Positions 25,139 through 33,659 of a stretch of 64,000 bases of DNA are shown piece after piece. The translations under genes were made by a program, and so were the position numbers. The DNA is from Streptomyces coffeae. Lineage in GTDB: Bacteria > Actinomycetota > Actinomycetes > Streptomycetales > Streptomycetaceae. Positions within the stretch are counted from its first letter, which is position 1; the number at the start of each line of letters is the position of its first letter. The notes below the pieces were generated by a model. It was not told the DNA's origin. It worked only from the letters and a program-made list of their open reading frames with translations, and ran no database searches. The stretch lies in assembly GCF_016741875.1 (NCBI RefSeq), contig NZ_JAERRF010000001.1:482981-546980 (forward strand), given 5' to 3'.

Positions 25139-26383
25139 GTGAAGCAATTGATGTCCCTCGATGAGACCGATGCCACACCCTCCGCCGACGCGGCACTGCC
25201 CGGTGCGGTGCCCGATGCGCTCCGCACCGAACTGATCTCCTTCCGGCGGGACTTGCATATGCACCCGGAGCTCGGCAACTGCGAGTTCCGCACCACCGCC
25301 GCGATCAAGGCGCGGCTGGAGAAGGCGGGTCTCGCCCCGCGAGTGCTCCCCTCCGGCACCGGTCTCATCTGTGACATCGGCCCGCGCGACAGCCTGTCGA
25401 CGGCGCTGCCGCTGCTGGCGCTGCGCGCCGACATCGACGGACTGCCCATCCCGGACACCAAGACCGTCCCCTACCGCTCGACCTTCGCCGACCGCGCCCA
25501 CGCCTGCGGCCACGATGTGCACACCACCGTGGTGCTCGGCGCCGGTCTGGTCCTGGCCGAGCTGGCCCGTGAGGGACGGCTGCACCGCCCGGTGCGGCTG
25601 CTGTTCCAGCCCGCCGAGGAGGTGCTGCCCGGCGGCGCGGCCGACGCGATCGAGGCGGGTGTGCTGGACGGCGTCGGCCGGATCCTGGCCCTGCACTGCG
25701 ACCCCAAGGTCGAGGTCGGCCGGATCGGGCTGCGCACCGGGCCGATCACCTCGGCCTGCGACCGGCTGGAGATCTCCCTCGACGGACCGGGCGGCCACAC
25801 CGCGCGTCCGCATCTGACCACCGACCTGGTGACCGCCGCCGCCAAGGTGATCACCGAGGTGCCCGCGCTGCTGGCGCGCCGGGTCGACGCCCGCTCCGGG
25901 CTCGCGCTGACCTGGGGGCGGGTGGAATCCGGCCACGCCTGCAACGTCATCCCGCAGCACGCCGAGCTGTCCGGCACCGTCCGCTGCCTGGACCTGCCCG
26001 CCTGGCGCGAGGCTCCGGACCTGGTGCACGCCGCGGTCGACGAGATCGCCACCCTGCACCGCGCCAAGTCGGAGATCAACTACATCCGCGGGGTGCCGCC
26101 GGTGGTCAACGAGGCGAGCTCCACCCAGCTGCTGCGCGACGCGATGGTGGCCCGCCGCGGCTCCACCGCGGTCGAGGGCACCGAACAGAGCCTCGGCGGC
26201 GAGGACTTCTCCTGGTACCTGGAGCGGGTGCCGGGCGCCATGGCCCGGCTGGGCGTCCGCCGGCCCGGCGACAGCACCCGGCGCGATCTGCACTGCGGCG
26301 ACTTCGATGTGGACGAGGGTGCCATCGGCGTCGGCGTGGAGCTGTTCACCGCCGCCGCGTTGCTCGACCGAAACCTTCTGTAG
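25139..26383 (+). CDS. M20 family amidohydrolase
   Basis: A 414-residue metallo-amidohydrolase (M20D, hippurate hydrolase / N-acyl-amino-acid deacylase type). It has DLHMHPELGN, the metal-binding HACGHDVHTTVVLG, QPAEEVLPGGA with catalytic Glu, the dimerisation-domain GPGGHTARPH, and GGEDFSWYLERVPGAMARLG near the end. GTG 25139 lies 7 bases after a TACGCT hexamer, so a leaderless message is possible; ATG 25151 is the alternative. The 414-residue length is normal. It precedes the nucleoside operon but has its own promoter region, and any metabolic link is unclear. Confidence 0.87.
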   Translation: MKQLMSLDETDATPSADAALPGAVPDALRTELISFRRDLHMHPELGNCEFRTTAAIKARLEKAGLAPRVLPSGTGLICDIGPRDSLSTALPLLALRADIDGLPIPDTKTVPYRSTFADRAHACGHDVHTTVVLGAGLVLAELAREGRLHRPVRLLFQPAEEVLPGGAADAIEAGVLDGVGRILALHCDPKVEVGRIGLRTGPITSACDRLEISLDGPGGHTARPHLTTDLVTAAAKVITEVPALLARRVDARSGLALTWGRVESGHACNVIPQHAELSGTVRCLDLPAWREAPDLVHAAVDEIATLHRAKSEINYIRGVPPVVNEASSTQLLRDAMVARRGSTAVEGTEQSLGGEDFSWYLERVPGAMARLGVRRPGDSTRRDLHCGDFDVDEGAIGVGVELFTAAALLDRNLL

Positions 26384-26471
26384 ATCCCTCCGAGACCCCT
26401 TCGCGACCCCTCGGTCAAGGCACGTTCGCGACGATCCGATAACGGCTTCCGAGGGGGGCTTTATCTGACAT

Positions 26472-26487
26472 CTACGCGCGTTACGAT
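26472..26487 (+). promoter_or_regulatory. Operator-like CTACGCGCGTTA and -10 box of the nucleoside operon
   Basis: CTACGCGCGTTA at 26472-26483 matches 10 of 12 positions of the palindrome found perfectly in front of add, deoC and the purine phosphorylase gene. It runs into a TACGAT -10-like hexamer at 26482-26487, about 50 bases before the lipoprotein start. A regulator bound here would block the promoter. Confidence 0.6.
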
Positions 26488-26536
26488 GCCGCGGAGCCAG
26501 CGCCAAAGGAGGCGCTTCGAGTCAGAGGGGACCCTC

Positions 26537-27571
26537 GTGCGCCGGGTATCCAAGATAGTTGCCGCGGGCATCGCCACCGCGGCCCTCGCATTCTCCGCCA
26601 CCGCCTGTGGCAGCAGTTCGACGGAAGGAAAGAAGGACAAGGGCGTCGGCCTGGCCTATGACGTGGGCGGCCGCGGCGACCACTCCTTCAACGACTCCGC
26701 CGCCAAGGGCTTCGACAAGGCCAAGAAGGACTTCAAGATCGGTGGCACCGAGCTGACGGCGAAGGACGGCGACACCGACGCCGACCGCTACGACAAGCTG
26801 GCCAGCCTCGCCGAGGAGGGCTACAACCCGGTCGTCGGCGTCGGCTACGCGTGGACCCCCTCGCTCACCAAGGCCGCCAAGAAGTACAAGGACACCGACT
26901 TCGCGATCGTCGACTCGGTCGTCGACCTCAAGAACGTCGCCAGCCTGGTCTCCGCCGAGCACGAGGGCTCCTACCTCGCCGGTGTGGCCGCGGGCCTGAA
27001 GACCAAGTCCAACAAGGTCGGCTTCATCGGCGGCACCGACAGCGCACTGATCAAGAAGTTCGCGGGCGGCTTCCAGCAGGGCCTGAAGGACACCAACCCC
27101 AAGGCGTCGCTGGACGTCCAGTGGGTCCAGGTCGGTTCCGCCAAGGGCTTCGGCATGCCCGACCGCGGCAAGGACATCGCCGAGGGCATGCTCTCCAACA
27201 AGGTTGACGTGATCTACTCGGCGGCCGGCGGCTCCGGCGCGGGCGCCATCGAGGCCACCGCCAAGAAGAAGGGCACCTGGTCGATAGGTGTCGACGGCGA
27301 CCAGTACTACGACAAGGGCCTGGCCCAGTACAAGCACACGATCATGACCTCCATGATCAAGACCGTGGACAACTCGGTCTACGACTTCATCAAGAGCGTG
27401 GCCAAGGACAAGAAGCCCGAGAGCGGCGTCCAGACCTACGACCTGAAGCGTGGCGGCGTCTCCCTCTCGTACTCCGGCGGATTCATCAACGACATCAAGC
27501 CGAAGATCGAGGAAGCCAAGAAGAAGATCATCGACGGCAAGATCAAGGTGGCGGACACCTACAAGGATTGA
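26537..27571 (+). CDS. BMP-family nucleoside-binding lipoprotein
   Basis: A 344-residue solute-binding lipoprotein of the BMP/Med family (BmpA, PnrA), the purine or pyrimidine nucleoside receptor of an ABC importer. The signal peptide ends in SATAC with lipidated Cys24. GLAYDVGGRGDHSFND is the family signature at the ligand site, followed by VVGVGYAWTPSL and VDVIYSAAGGSGAG. The GTG at 26537 has GAGGGGA about eight bases upstream. Downstream are the ATPase, two permeases and two nucleoside-salvage enzymes, which fixes the substrate class. Confidence 0.88.
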   Translation: MRRVSKIVAAGIATAALAFSATACGSSSTEGKKDKGVGLAYDVGGRGDHSFNDSAAKGFDKAKKDFKIGGTELTAKDGDTDADRYDKLASLAEEGYNPVVGVGYAWTPSLTKAAKKYKDTDFAIVDSVVDLKNVASLVSAEHEGSYLAGVAAGLKTKSNKVGFIGGTDSALIKKFAGGFQQGLKDTNPKASLDVQWVQVGSAKGFGMPDRGKDIAEGMLSNKVDVIYSAAGGSGAGAIEATAKKKGTWSIGVDGDQYYDKGLAQYKHTIMTSMIKTVDNSVYDFIKSVAKDKKPESGVQTYDLKRGGVSLSYSGGFINDIKPKIEEAKKKIIDGKIKVADTYKD

Positions 27572-27581
27572 TCACCGTCCG

Positions 27582-27621
27582 CCATGGACCCGGGGGACCC
27601 GCCGTCCGCCCGGGTCCATGG
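27582..27621 (+). promoter_or_regulatory. Intercistronic hairpin, 13-bp perfect stem
   Basis: Bases 27582-27594 and 27609-27621 are exact complements (CCATGGACCCGGG) around a 14-nt loop, 10 bp after the binding-protein stop. Such hairpins often raise binding-protein mRNA over transporter mRNA by attenuation or end protection. The only upstream in-frame ATG of the ATPase frame (27584) is buried in the stem. Confidence 0.75.
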
Positions 27622-27703
27622 CACATCCCCGTCGCTTCCGACGCAGGCGCGCTCCCGGCGCGCTCCGGCCAGTTCTACCGCTCACGCCCCTCAGGAGTGC
27701 GCC

Positions 27704-29386
27704 ATCAAAGCCGCCAGCCCACCCAAGGGCGCCCCCGCCGGCGACGTCCATGACATCGCCGTAGAACTCCACGGAATCACCAAGCGGTTCCCCGGAGTCG
27801 TCGCCAACCACGACATCGACATCACCGTGCGCCGCGGTACCGTCCACGCCCTCGTCGGCGAGAACGGCGCGGGCAAGTCGACCCTGATGAAGATCCTCTA
27901 CGGGATGCAGCGCCCGGACGAGGGCACCATCGCGCTCGACGGCGCCACGGTCGAACTGCACTCCCCGGCGGACGCGATATCCCGCGGCGTGGGCATGGTG
28001 CACCAGCACTTCATGCTGGCCGACAACTTCACCGTGCTGGAGAACGTCGTCCTCGGCGCGGAGAAGCTGCACGGCATCGGCGCCAAGGCGCGCGCCAGGA
28101 TCAAGGAGATCTCCGACGCCTACGGCCTGGGGGTCCGCCCCGACGTCCTCGTGGAGGACCTCGGCGTCGCCGACCGCCAGCGGGTGGAGATCCTCAAGGT
28201 CCTCTACCGCGGCGCTCGTACGCTGATCCTCGACGAGCCGACCGCGGTCCTCGTGCCGCAGGAGGTCGACGCGCTCTTCGACAACCTCCGCGAGCTCAAG
28301 TCCGAGGGCCTCACCGTCCTCTTCATCTCCCACAAGCTGGGTGAAGTCCTCTCCGTGGCCGATGACATCACCGTCATCCGGCGCGGCACCACGGTGGCCT
28401 CCGTCGTCCCCTCCCAGACCAGCCCCCGCCAGCTCGCCGAGCTGATGGTCGGCAGTGAACTGCCCTCTCCGGAGACCCGCGAGTCCACCGTCACCGACCA
28501 GAAGATGCTGACCGTCGACGGACTGCGGCTGACCGCCACCGATGTGGACGGGGTGCAGCGCGCGGTGCTCGACGGCATCGACCTCACCATCCACAAGGGC
28601 GAAGTCCTGGGCATCGCCGGTGTGGAGGGCAACGGCCAGGCCGAACTGGTCGAGGCCATCATGGGTATCCGCGACCCCGACGCGGGCGTCATCACCCTCG
28701 ACGGCGCCGACATCTCGCACGCCCCCACCCGCAAACGGCGGGAGGACGGCATCGGCTACATCCCCGAGGACCGCCACCGGCACGCCCTGCTGCTGGAGGC
28801 CCCGCTGTGGGAGAACCGCATCCTCGGCCATGTCACCGAGGCGCCCAACAGCAAGGGCGGGCTGCTCAATCCGGGTGCCGCGCGCCGTGACACGGAGCGG
28901 ATCGTCACCGAGTACGACGTGCGCACCCCCGGTATCGAGGTCACCGCGGCCTCCCTCTCCGGCGGCAACCAGCAGAAGCTGATCATCGGCCGGGAGATGA
29001 GCCACCACCCCAAGCTGCTGATCGCCGCGCACCCCACCCGCGGTGTGGACGTCGGCGCGCAGGCGCAGATCTGGGACCAGATCCGCGCCGCCCGGCGCGA
29101 GGGCCTGGCCGTGCTGCTGATCTCGGCCGACCTGGACGAGCTGATCGGCCTGTCCGACAGCCTGCGGGTGATGTACCGCGGCCGGCTGGTCGCCGACGCC
29201 GACCCCTGCACGATCACCCCGGAGGAGCTGGGCTCGGCCATGACCGGCGCGGCGTCCGGCCATCTGGAGGGCACGGCCGACGCCGACGCCCCGGCCGACG
29301 CCGACACCGACGCTCCGGCCGACACCGACGCCCCGGCGACCGCCGAACCGGCCGACGAGGCCCCGGCTGGGGGAGAGGACCGATGA
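27704..29386 (+). CDS. Nucleoside ABC transporter ATPase (two fused nucleotide-binding domains)
   Basis: A two-domain ATPase of the RbsA/YufO type, about 560 residues from base 27704. Domain 1 has Walker A GENGAGKST and Walker B LILDEPTAVL. Its signature is degenerate (DLGVADRQRVEI where LSVGEQQRVEI is usual). Domain 2 has the variant Walker A GVEGNGQAEL usual for this family and an intact SLSGGNQQKL signature. The tail repeats Asp-Ala-Pro-Ala-Asp units. Start: no in-frame ATG, GTG or TTG lies between 27584 and the domain. An AGGAG ribosome site at 27693-27697 points to an ATC at 27704. The alternative is ATG 27584, inside the hairpin stem, giving 600 residues. Confidence 0.85.
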   Translation: MKAASPPKGAPAGDVHDIAVELHGITKRFPGVVANHDIDITVRRGTVHALVGENGAGKSTLMKILYGMQRPDEGTIALDGATVELHSPADAISRGVGMVHQHFMLADNFTVLENVVLGAEKLHGIGAKARARIKEISDAYGLGVRPDVLVEDLGVADRQRVEILKVLYRGARTLILDEPTAVLVPQEVDALFDNLRELKSEGLTVLFISHKLGEVLSVADDITVIRRGTTVASVVPSQTSPRQLAELMVGSELPSPETRESTVTDQKMLTVDGLRLTATDVDGVQRAVLDGIDLTIHKGEVLGIAGVEGNGQAELVEAIMGIRDPDAGVITLDGADISHAPTRKRREDGIGYIPEDRHRHALLLEAPLWENRILGHVTEAPNSKGGLLNPGAARRDTERIVTEYDVRTPGIEVTAASLSGGNQQKLIIGREMSHHPKLLIAAHPTRGVDVGAQAQIWDQIRAARREGLAVLLISADLDELIGLSDSLRVMYRGRLVADADPCTITPEELGSAMTGAASGHLEGTADADAPADADTDAPADTDAPATAEPADEAPAGGEDR

Positions 29387-30507
29387 AGAAGTTCGACAAG
29401 GAGCGGGTGCTCCTCGCGATCGCGGCCCCGCTGCTGGCGATCGTCAGCGCGTTCCTGCTGACCGCGGTGGTGCTGGCGGCGACCGGCAAGGCGCCGTTCG
29501 ACGCCTTCGGCGTGATGTTCGACTACGGGGTGAAGGCCGACAGCCAGGTCTACATCCTCAACAAGGCCACGACGTACTACCTGGCGGGTCTCGCGGTGGC
29601 CATCGGCTTCCGGATGAACCTGTTCAACATCGGTGTCGACGGCCAGTACCGGCTGGGCGCCTTCTTCGGCGCCGCCGCCGGTGGCGCGATGGGGCTGCCG
29701 GGTCTGGTGCAGATCCCGCTGATCATCCTGGTCGCCATGCTCGTCGGCGCGATGTGGGCGTCCATCGCCGGTCTGCTCAAGGTCTACCGCGGCGTCAGCG
29801 AGGTGATCAGCACCATCATGCTGAACTCCCTCGCGGGCATCCTGATCAGCTATCTGCTGGTGGACGGCCGACTGGGCGTACTGGACAAGCAGACCAACAT
29901 CGTGGCCACCGAGCCGCTGCCGGAGTCCAGCCACTTCTTCACCATCCCGGCCGGTGGTGACCTGGACCCGATCTGGGGCTTCATCGTCGTCGCCGTCCTC
30001 GCCGGGGTCGGCTTCTGGTTCATGCTGGGCCGCACCCGGTTCGGCTTCGACCTGCGCGCGGTGGGCCGCTCCGAGTCCGCCGCCGAGGCCAGCGGTGTCA
30101 ACGTCAAGCGCATGGTCCTCACCAGCATGCTGCTCTCCGGCGCGATGGCCGGCCTGATCGGCATGCCCACCGTGCTGAACGACACCCACCAGTTCACCGC
30201 CGACTTCCCCGTGGGCGTGGGCTTCACCGGTATCGCCATCGCCCTGCTCGGCCGCAACAACCCGGTCGGCATCGGACTGGCCGCCCTGCTGTGGGGCTTC
30301 CTGGAGCGCGGTGCCAACCGGCTGGAGTTCGAGGGCTACGACAAGGAGATCGTCGGCGTGATGCAGGGCGTGATCGTCCTGTGCGTCGTCATCGCATACG
30401 AACTGGTGCGCCGCTACGGCCTCAAGCGCCAGCAGCAGAAGGTCGGTGCGGAGCTCGCCGCCCAGGCCAAGGCCGCCAAGAGTGACAAGCAGGAGGTGCC
30501 GGCATGA
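29383..30507 (+). CDS. Nucleoside ABC transporter permease 1 (YufP-type)
   Basis: A 374-residue permease of the branched-chain/ribose permease superfamily with about nine to ten membrane segments. Family features are IGFRMNLFNIGVDGQYRLGAF, YRGVSEVISTIMLNSLAGIL (ATPase-coupling EVIxTIM loop) and FDLRAVGRSESAAEASGVNV. The start overlaps the ATPase stop by 4 bp and the stop overlaps the next permease by 4 bp, so the operon is translationally coupled. Confidence 0.88.
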   Translation: MKKFDKERVLLAIAAPLLAIVSAFLLTAVVLAATGKAPFDAFGVMFDYGVKADSQVYILNKATTYYLAGLAVAIGFRMNLFNIGVDGQYRLGAFFGAAAGGAMGLPGLVQIPLIILVAMLVGAMWASIAGLLKVYRGVSEVISTIMLNSLAGILISYLLVDGRLGVLDKQTNIVATEPLPESSHFFTIPAGGDLDPIWGFIVVAVLAGVGFWFMLGRTRFGFDLRAVGRSESAAEASGVNVKRMVLTSMLLSGAMAGLIGMPTVLNDTHQFTADFPVGVGFTGIAIALLGRNNPVGIGLAALLWGFLERGANRLEFEGYDKEIVGVMQGVIVLCVVIAYELVRRYGLKRQQQKVGAELAAQAKAAKSDKQEVPA

Positions 30508-31799
30508 GTGCCACGGTGACCACCACCAAGAGCACGACCACGCCGGGCAAGACCGCGGGGTCCGCCTCCCGGATGTCCCTGGCCAAGGTGCTGCTGATCG
30601 TCGCCGGGGCACTGGTCGCCCTGTCGGTGCTGCGGACCTTCGTCGACGCCGCCCAGCAGGCGGACTTCGACCGCGTCACCTCCGCCGGTCAGATCGGCGC
30701 CGCGCTCGGCCTGGCCGTGCCGATCGGGCTCGCGGGCCTCGGCGGCCTGTGGGCCGAGCGTGCCGGTGTGGTCAACATCGGCCTCGAGGGCATGATGATC
30801 CTCGGCACCTTCTTCGGTGCCTGGGCCGGGTATCAGACCAACCCCTGGGTGGGTGTGCTCGCGGGCGTCCTCGGCGGCGCCGTCGGCGGACTGGTCCATG
30901 CCATCGCCACCGTCACCTTCGGGGTCGACCACATCATCTCCGGTGTGGCGATCAACATCCTCGCGCTGGGCGCCACCACCTATCTGGCCAAGCGCTGGTT
31001 CGAGCCGCTGAGCGACATCGGCGGTTCGCCCAAGCAGTCCCCGCAGGTCGACGACCTCCCGACATTCACCGTGCCGGGTCTGTCCGACTGGCTGTCCACT
31101 CTGGAGAACCACCACTGGTTCGTGGTCTCGGACATCGCCGGCATCCTCGGCGGGCTGGTCACCGAGATCTCGGCGCTGACCATCCTGGCGGTGCTGCTGG
31201 TCATCGGGAGCTTCTTCGTCCTGTGGAAGACCTCGTTCGGACTGCGGCTGCGGTCCTGCGGTGAGAACCCGACGGCGGCCGAGTCCCTCGGCGTCAACGT
31301 CTACCTGTACAAGTACGCGGCCGTGGTCACCTCCGGTGCCCTGGCCGGACTCGGCGGTGTCTTCCTCGCCCTGGTCCGCTCGCACATCTACAACGAGGGC
31401 CAGACCGGCGGCCGCGGCTACATCGGCCTCGCCGCGATGCTCTTCGGCAACTGGCGGCCCGGCGGGCTGGCGATGGGCGCGGGCCTGTTCGGCTACTCCG
31501 ACGCCCTCCAGCTGCGCAACGGCGGTGCCACCGTGCACGCGCTGCTCCTGCTGGTGGCACTCGGCCTCGCTCTGCTGGCGGGCTGGCGGCTGTTCCGCAA
31601 GAGTTATCTCGGAGGCGCGGTGGCCGGTGCGGGTGCCGTTCTGCTGATCGTCTGGTACCTGCTGTCGGACACCGTCTCCAACGACCTGGTCGCCGGTACC
31701 CCGTACGTCGTCACCCTGCTGGTGATGGGAATGGCCTCACAACGGCTGCGGATGCCCAAGGCCAACAACAAGCCCTACCGGAAGGGACAGGGCACATGA
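30504..31799 (+). CDS. Nucleoside ABC transporter permease 2 (YufQ-type)
   Basis: A 431-residue second permease with LWAERAGVVNIGLEGMMILGTFFGAW, VDHIISGVAINILALG, and FGLRLRSCGENPTAAESLGVNV. It forms the heterodimeric channel with the preceding permease. An N-terminal Thr/Lys-rich cytoplasmic stretch of about 25 residues precedes the first helix, and the C terminus carries three extra hydrophobic segments. It overlaps both neighbours by 4 bp. Confidence 0.88.
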   Translation: MSATVTTTKSTTTPGKTAGSASRMSLAKVLLIVAGALVALSVLRTFVDAAQQADFDRVTSAGQIGAALGLAVPIGLAGLGGLWAERAGVVNIGLEGMMILGTFFGAWAGYQTNPWVGVLAGVLGGAVGGLVHAIATVTFGVDHIISGVAINILALGATTYLAKRWFEPLSDIGGSPKQSPQVDDLPTFTVPGLSDWLSTLENHHWFVVSDIAGILGGLVTEISALTILAVLLVIGSFFVLWKTSFGLRLRSCGENPTAAESLGVNVYLYKYAAVVTSGALAGLGGVFLALVRSHIYNEGQTGGRGYIGLAAMLFGNWRPGGLAMGAGLFGYSDALQLRNGGATVHALLLLVALGLALLAGWRLFRKSYLGGAVAGAGAVLLIVWYLLSDTVSNDLVAGTPYVVTLLVMGMASQRLRMPKANNKPYRKGQGT

Positions 31800-32218
31800 G
31801 CACATCCGCTGCGGCGGCTCCCGACTGGGAGTCGCTGCGCGCGGCGGCCCGGGACGCGATGTCCCGGGCCTACGCCCCGTACTCCCGCTTCCCGGTGGGC
31901 GCCGCGGCGCTCGTCGACGACGGCCGCACGGTCACCGGGTGCAATGTGGAGAACGCGGCGTACGGCGTCGCTCTGTGCGCCGAATGCGGCCTGGTCTCGG
32001 CGCTCTTCGCCTCCGGCGGCGGTCGGCTGACCGCCTTCACCTGCTGCGACGCCGAGGGCGCGGTGCTGATGCCCTGCGGCCGCTGCCGTCAGCTGCTGTG
32101 GGAGCACGGCGGCCCCGGCCTCCAGATCGACACGGCCTCCGGTATCCGCCCGCTCGCCGAGCTGCTGCCGGACGCCTTCGGCCCCGCCGACCTCGGACGC
32201 TCCGGCGCCCGAGGCTAG
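31796..32218 (+). CDS. cdd: Cytidine deaminase
   Basis: A 140-residue homotetrameric-type cytidine deaminase that converts cytidine and deoxycytidine to uridine and deoxyuridine. The zinc site is plain: CAECGLVSAL with Cys and catalytic Glu, and PCGRCRQLL with the two further Cys. The substrate loop NVENAAYGVALCAE is intact. It overlaps the permease stop by 4 bp, so uptake and deamination are made together. A small hairpin (32223-32229 with 32238-32244) separates it from deoA. Confidence 0.93.
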   Translation: MSTSAAAAPDWESLRAAARDAMSRAYAPYSRFPVGAAALVDDGRTVTGCNVENAAYGVALCAECGLVSALFASGGGRLTAFTCCDAEGAVLMPCGRCRQLLWEHGGPGLQIDTASGIRPLAELLPDAFGPADLGRSGARG

Positions 32219-32313
32219 GGTGCGGCCCGGCCGCCACCGGGCCGTACTCCCTCCTTCCCGGGCGCCCCGACATCCGGCGCCCGCACCACGCGAGAAAGGG
32301 CCCGCACCCCACC

Positions 32314-33591
32314 ATGGACGCCATCTCCGTCATCCGAGCCAAGCGCGACGGCGGCCGCCTCAGCGACGGCCAGATCGACTGGATCATCGACGCCTACACC
32401 CGCGGTGAGGTCGACCCCGAGCAGATGTCCGCGCTCGCGATGGCGATCTTCCTCAACGGGATGGACCGGGCGGAGATCGCCCGCTGGACCGCCGCCATGA
32501 TCGCGTCCGGCGAGCGGATGGACTTCTCCTCCCTCCCGCGCCCCACCGCCGACAAGCACTCCACCGGTGGCGTCGGCGACAAGATCACCCTGCCGCTGGC
32601 GCCCCTGGTGGCCGCCTGCGGCGCCGCCGTACCGCAGCTCTCCGGCCGCGGCCTCGGCCACACCGGCGGCACCCTGGACAAGCTGGAGTCCATCCCCGGC
32701 TGGCGGGCGCTGCTGTCCAACGACGAGATGATGGACGTGCTGCGCGAGGTCGGCTCGGTCATCTGCGCGGCGGGCGACGGTCTGGCCCCCGCCGACAAGA
32801 AGCTCTACGCGCTGCGCGATGTGACCGGGACGGTCGAGTCCATTCCGCTCATCGCCTCATCGATCATGTCCAAGAAGATCGCCGAGGGCACCGGCTCGCT
32901 GGTGCTGGATGTGAAGGTCGGCTCCGGCGCCTTCATGAAGGACATCGACGCCGCCCGGGAGCTGGCCACCACCATGGTGGGCCTGGGCACCGACCACGGT
33001 GTGCGCACCGTCGCCCTGCTCACCGACATGTCCACCCCGCTCGGCCGCACCGCGGGCAACGCCCTGGAGGTGCGCGAGTCCGTCGAGGTGCTGGCGGGCG
33101 GCGGCCCCGCCGATGTTGTCGAGCTCACCCTCGCCCTGGCCCGGGAGATGCTCGACGCGGCGGGTCTGCCGGACGCCGACCCGGCCAAGGCCCTCGCGGA
33201 CGGCTCCGCGATGGACCACTGGCGGCGCATGATCGCCGCCCAGGGCGGTGACCCGGACGCGGAGCTCCCGGTCGCCCGTGAGCGGCAGGTGGTTCCGGCC
33301 GCCGCCGACGGGGTGCTCACCCGCCTCGACGCCTACGCGGTGGGTGTCGCCGCCTGGCGGCTGGGCGCGGGCCGCGCCCGCAAGGAGGACCCGGTGCAGG
33401 CGGGCGCCGGTATCGAGATCCACGCCAAGCCGGGTGAGCGCGTCACCGCCGGTCAGCCGCTGCTGACCCTGCACACCGACACCCCGGAAAAGTTCGACTA
33501 CGCCCTTCAGGCCCTGGACGGCGCGGTGGACTACGCCCCGGCGGACACGGAGTTCAGCGCCTCGCCGATCGTGCTGGAGCGCATCGCGTAA
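32314..33591 (+). CDS. deoA: Thymidine phosphorylase
   Basis: A 425-residue pyrimidine nucleoside phosphorylase (NP-I of the TrpD-like fold) that splits thymidine or deoxyuridine to base and 2-deoxyribose-1-phosphate. Clear features are DKHSTGGVGDKITLPLAPLVAACG (phosphate site), SGRGLGHTGGTLDKLESIPG (family signature), DVKVGSGAFMKD and the C-terminal domain KEDPVQAGAGIEIHAKPGERV. The ATG at 32314 begins the conserved domain at once. It is last in the operon and is closed by a perfect 32-nt palindromic terminator. Confidence 0.93.
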   Translation: MDAISVIRAKRDGGRLSDGQIDWIIDAYTRGEVDPEQMSALAMAIFLNGMDRAEIARWTAAMIASGERMDFSSLPRPTADKHSTGGVGDKITLPLAPLVAACGAAVPQLSGRGLGHTGGTLDKLESIPGWRALLSNDEMMDVLREVGSVICAAGDGLAPADKKLYALRDVTGTVESIPLIASSIMSKKIAEGTGSLVLDVKVGSGAFMKDIDAARELATTMVGLGTDHGVRTVALLTDMSTPLGRTAGNALEVRESVEVLAGGGPADVVELTLALAREMLDAAGLPDADPAKALADGSAMDHWRRMIAAQGGDPDAELPVARERQVVPAAADGVLTRLDAYAVGVAAWRLGAGRARKEDPVQAGAGIEIHAKPGERVTAGQPLLTLHTDTPEKFDYALQALDGAVDYAPADTEFSASPIVLERIA

Positions 33592-33610
33592 CGCGCGGTG
33601 TGCCACGGGA

Positions 33611-33642
33611 AGGGCCGGACGGGAAGCTTCCCGTCCGGCCCT
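33611..33642. terminator. Terminator, 32-nt perfect palindrome
   Basis: The two 16-nt halves are exact complements, with HindIII-like AAGCTT at the centre. It lies between the convergent deoA and metalloprotease genes and can act in both directions. Confidence 0.85.
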
Positions 33643-33659
33643 CTCGCTTGTGCGCGCGC

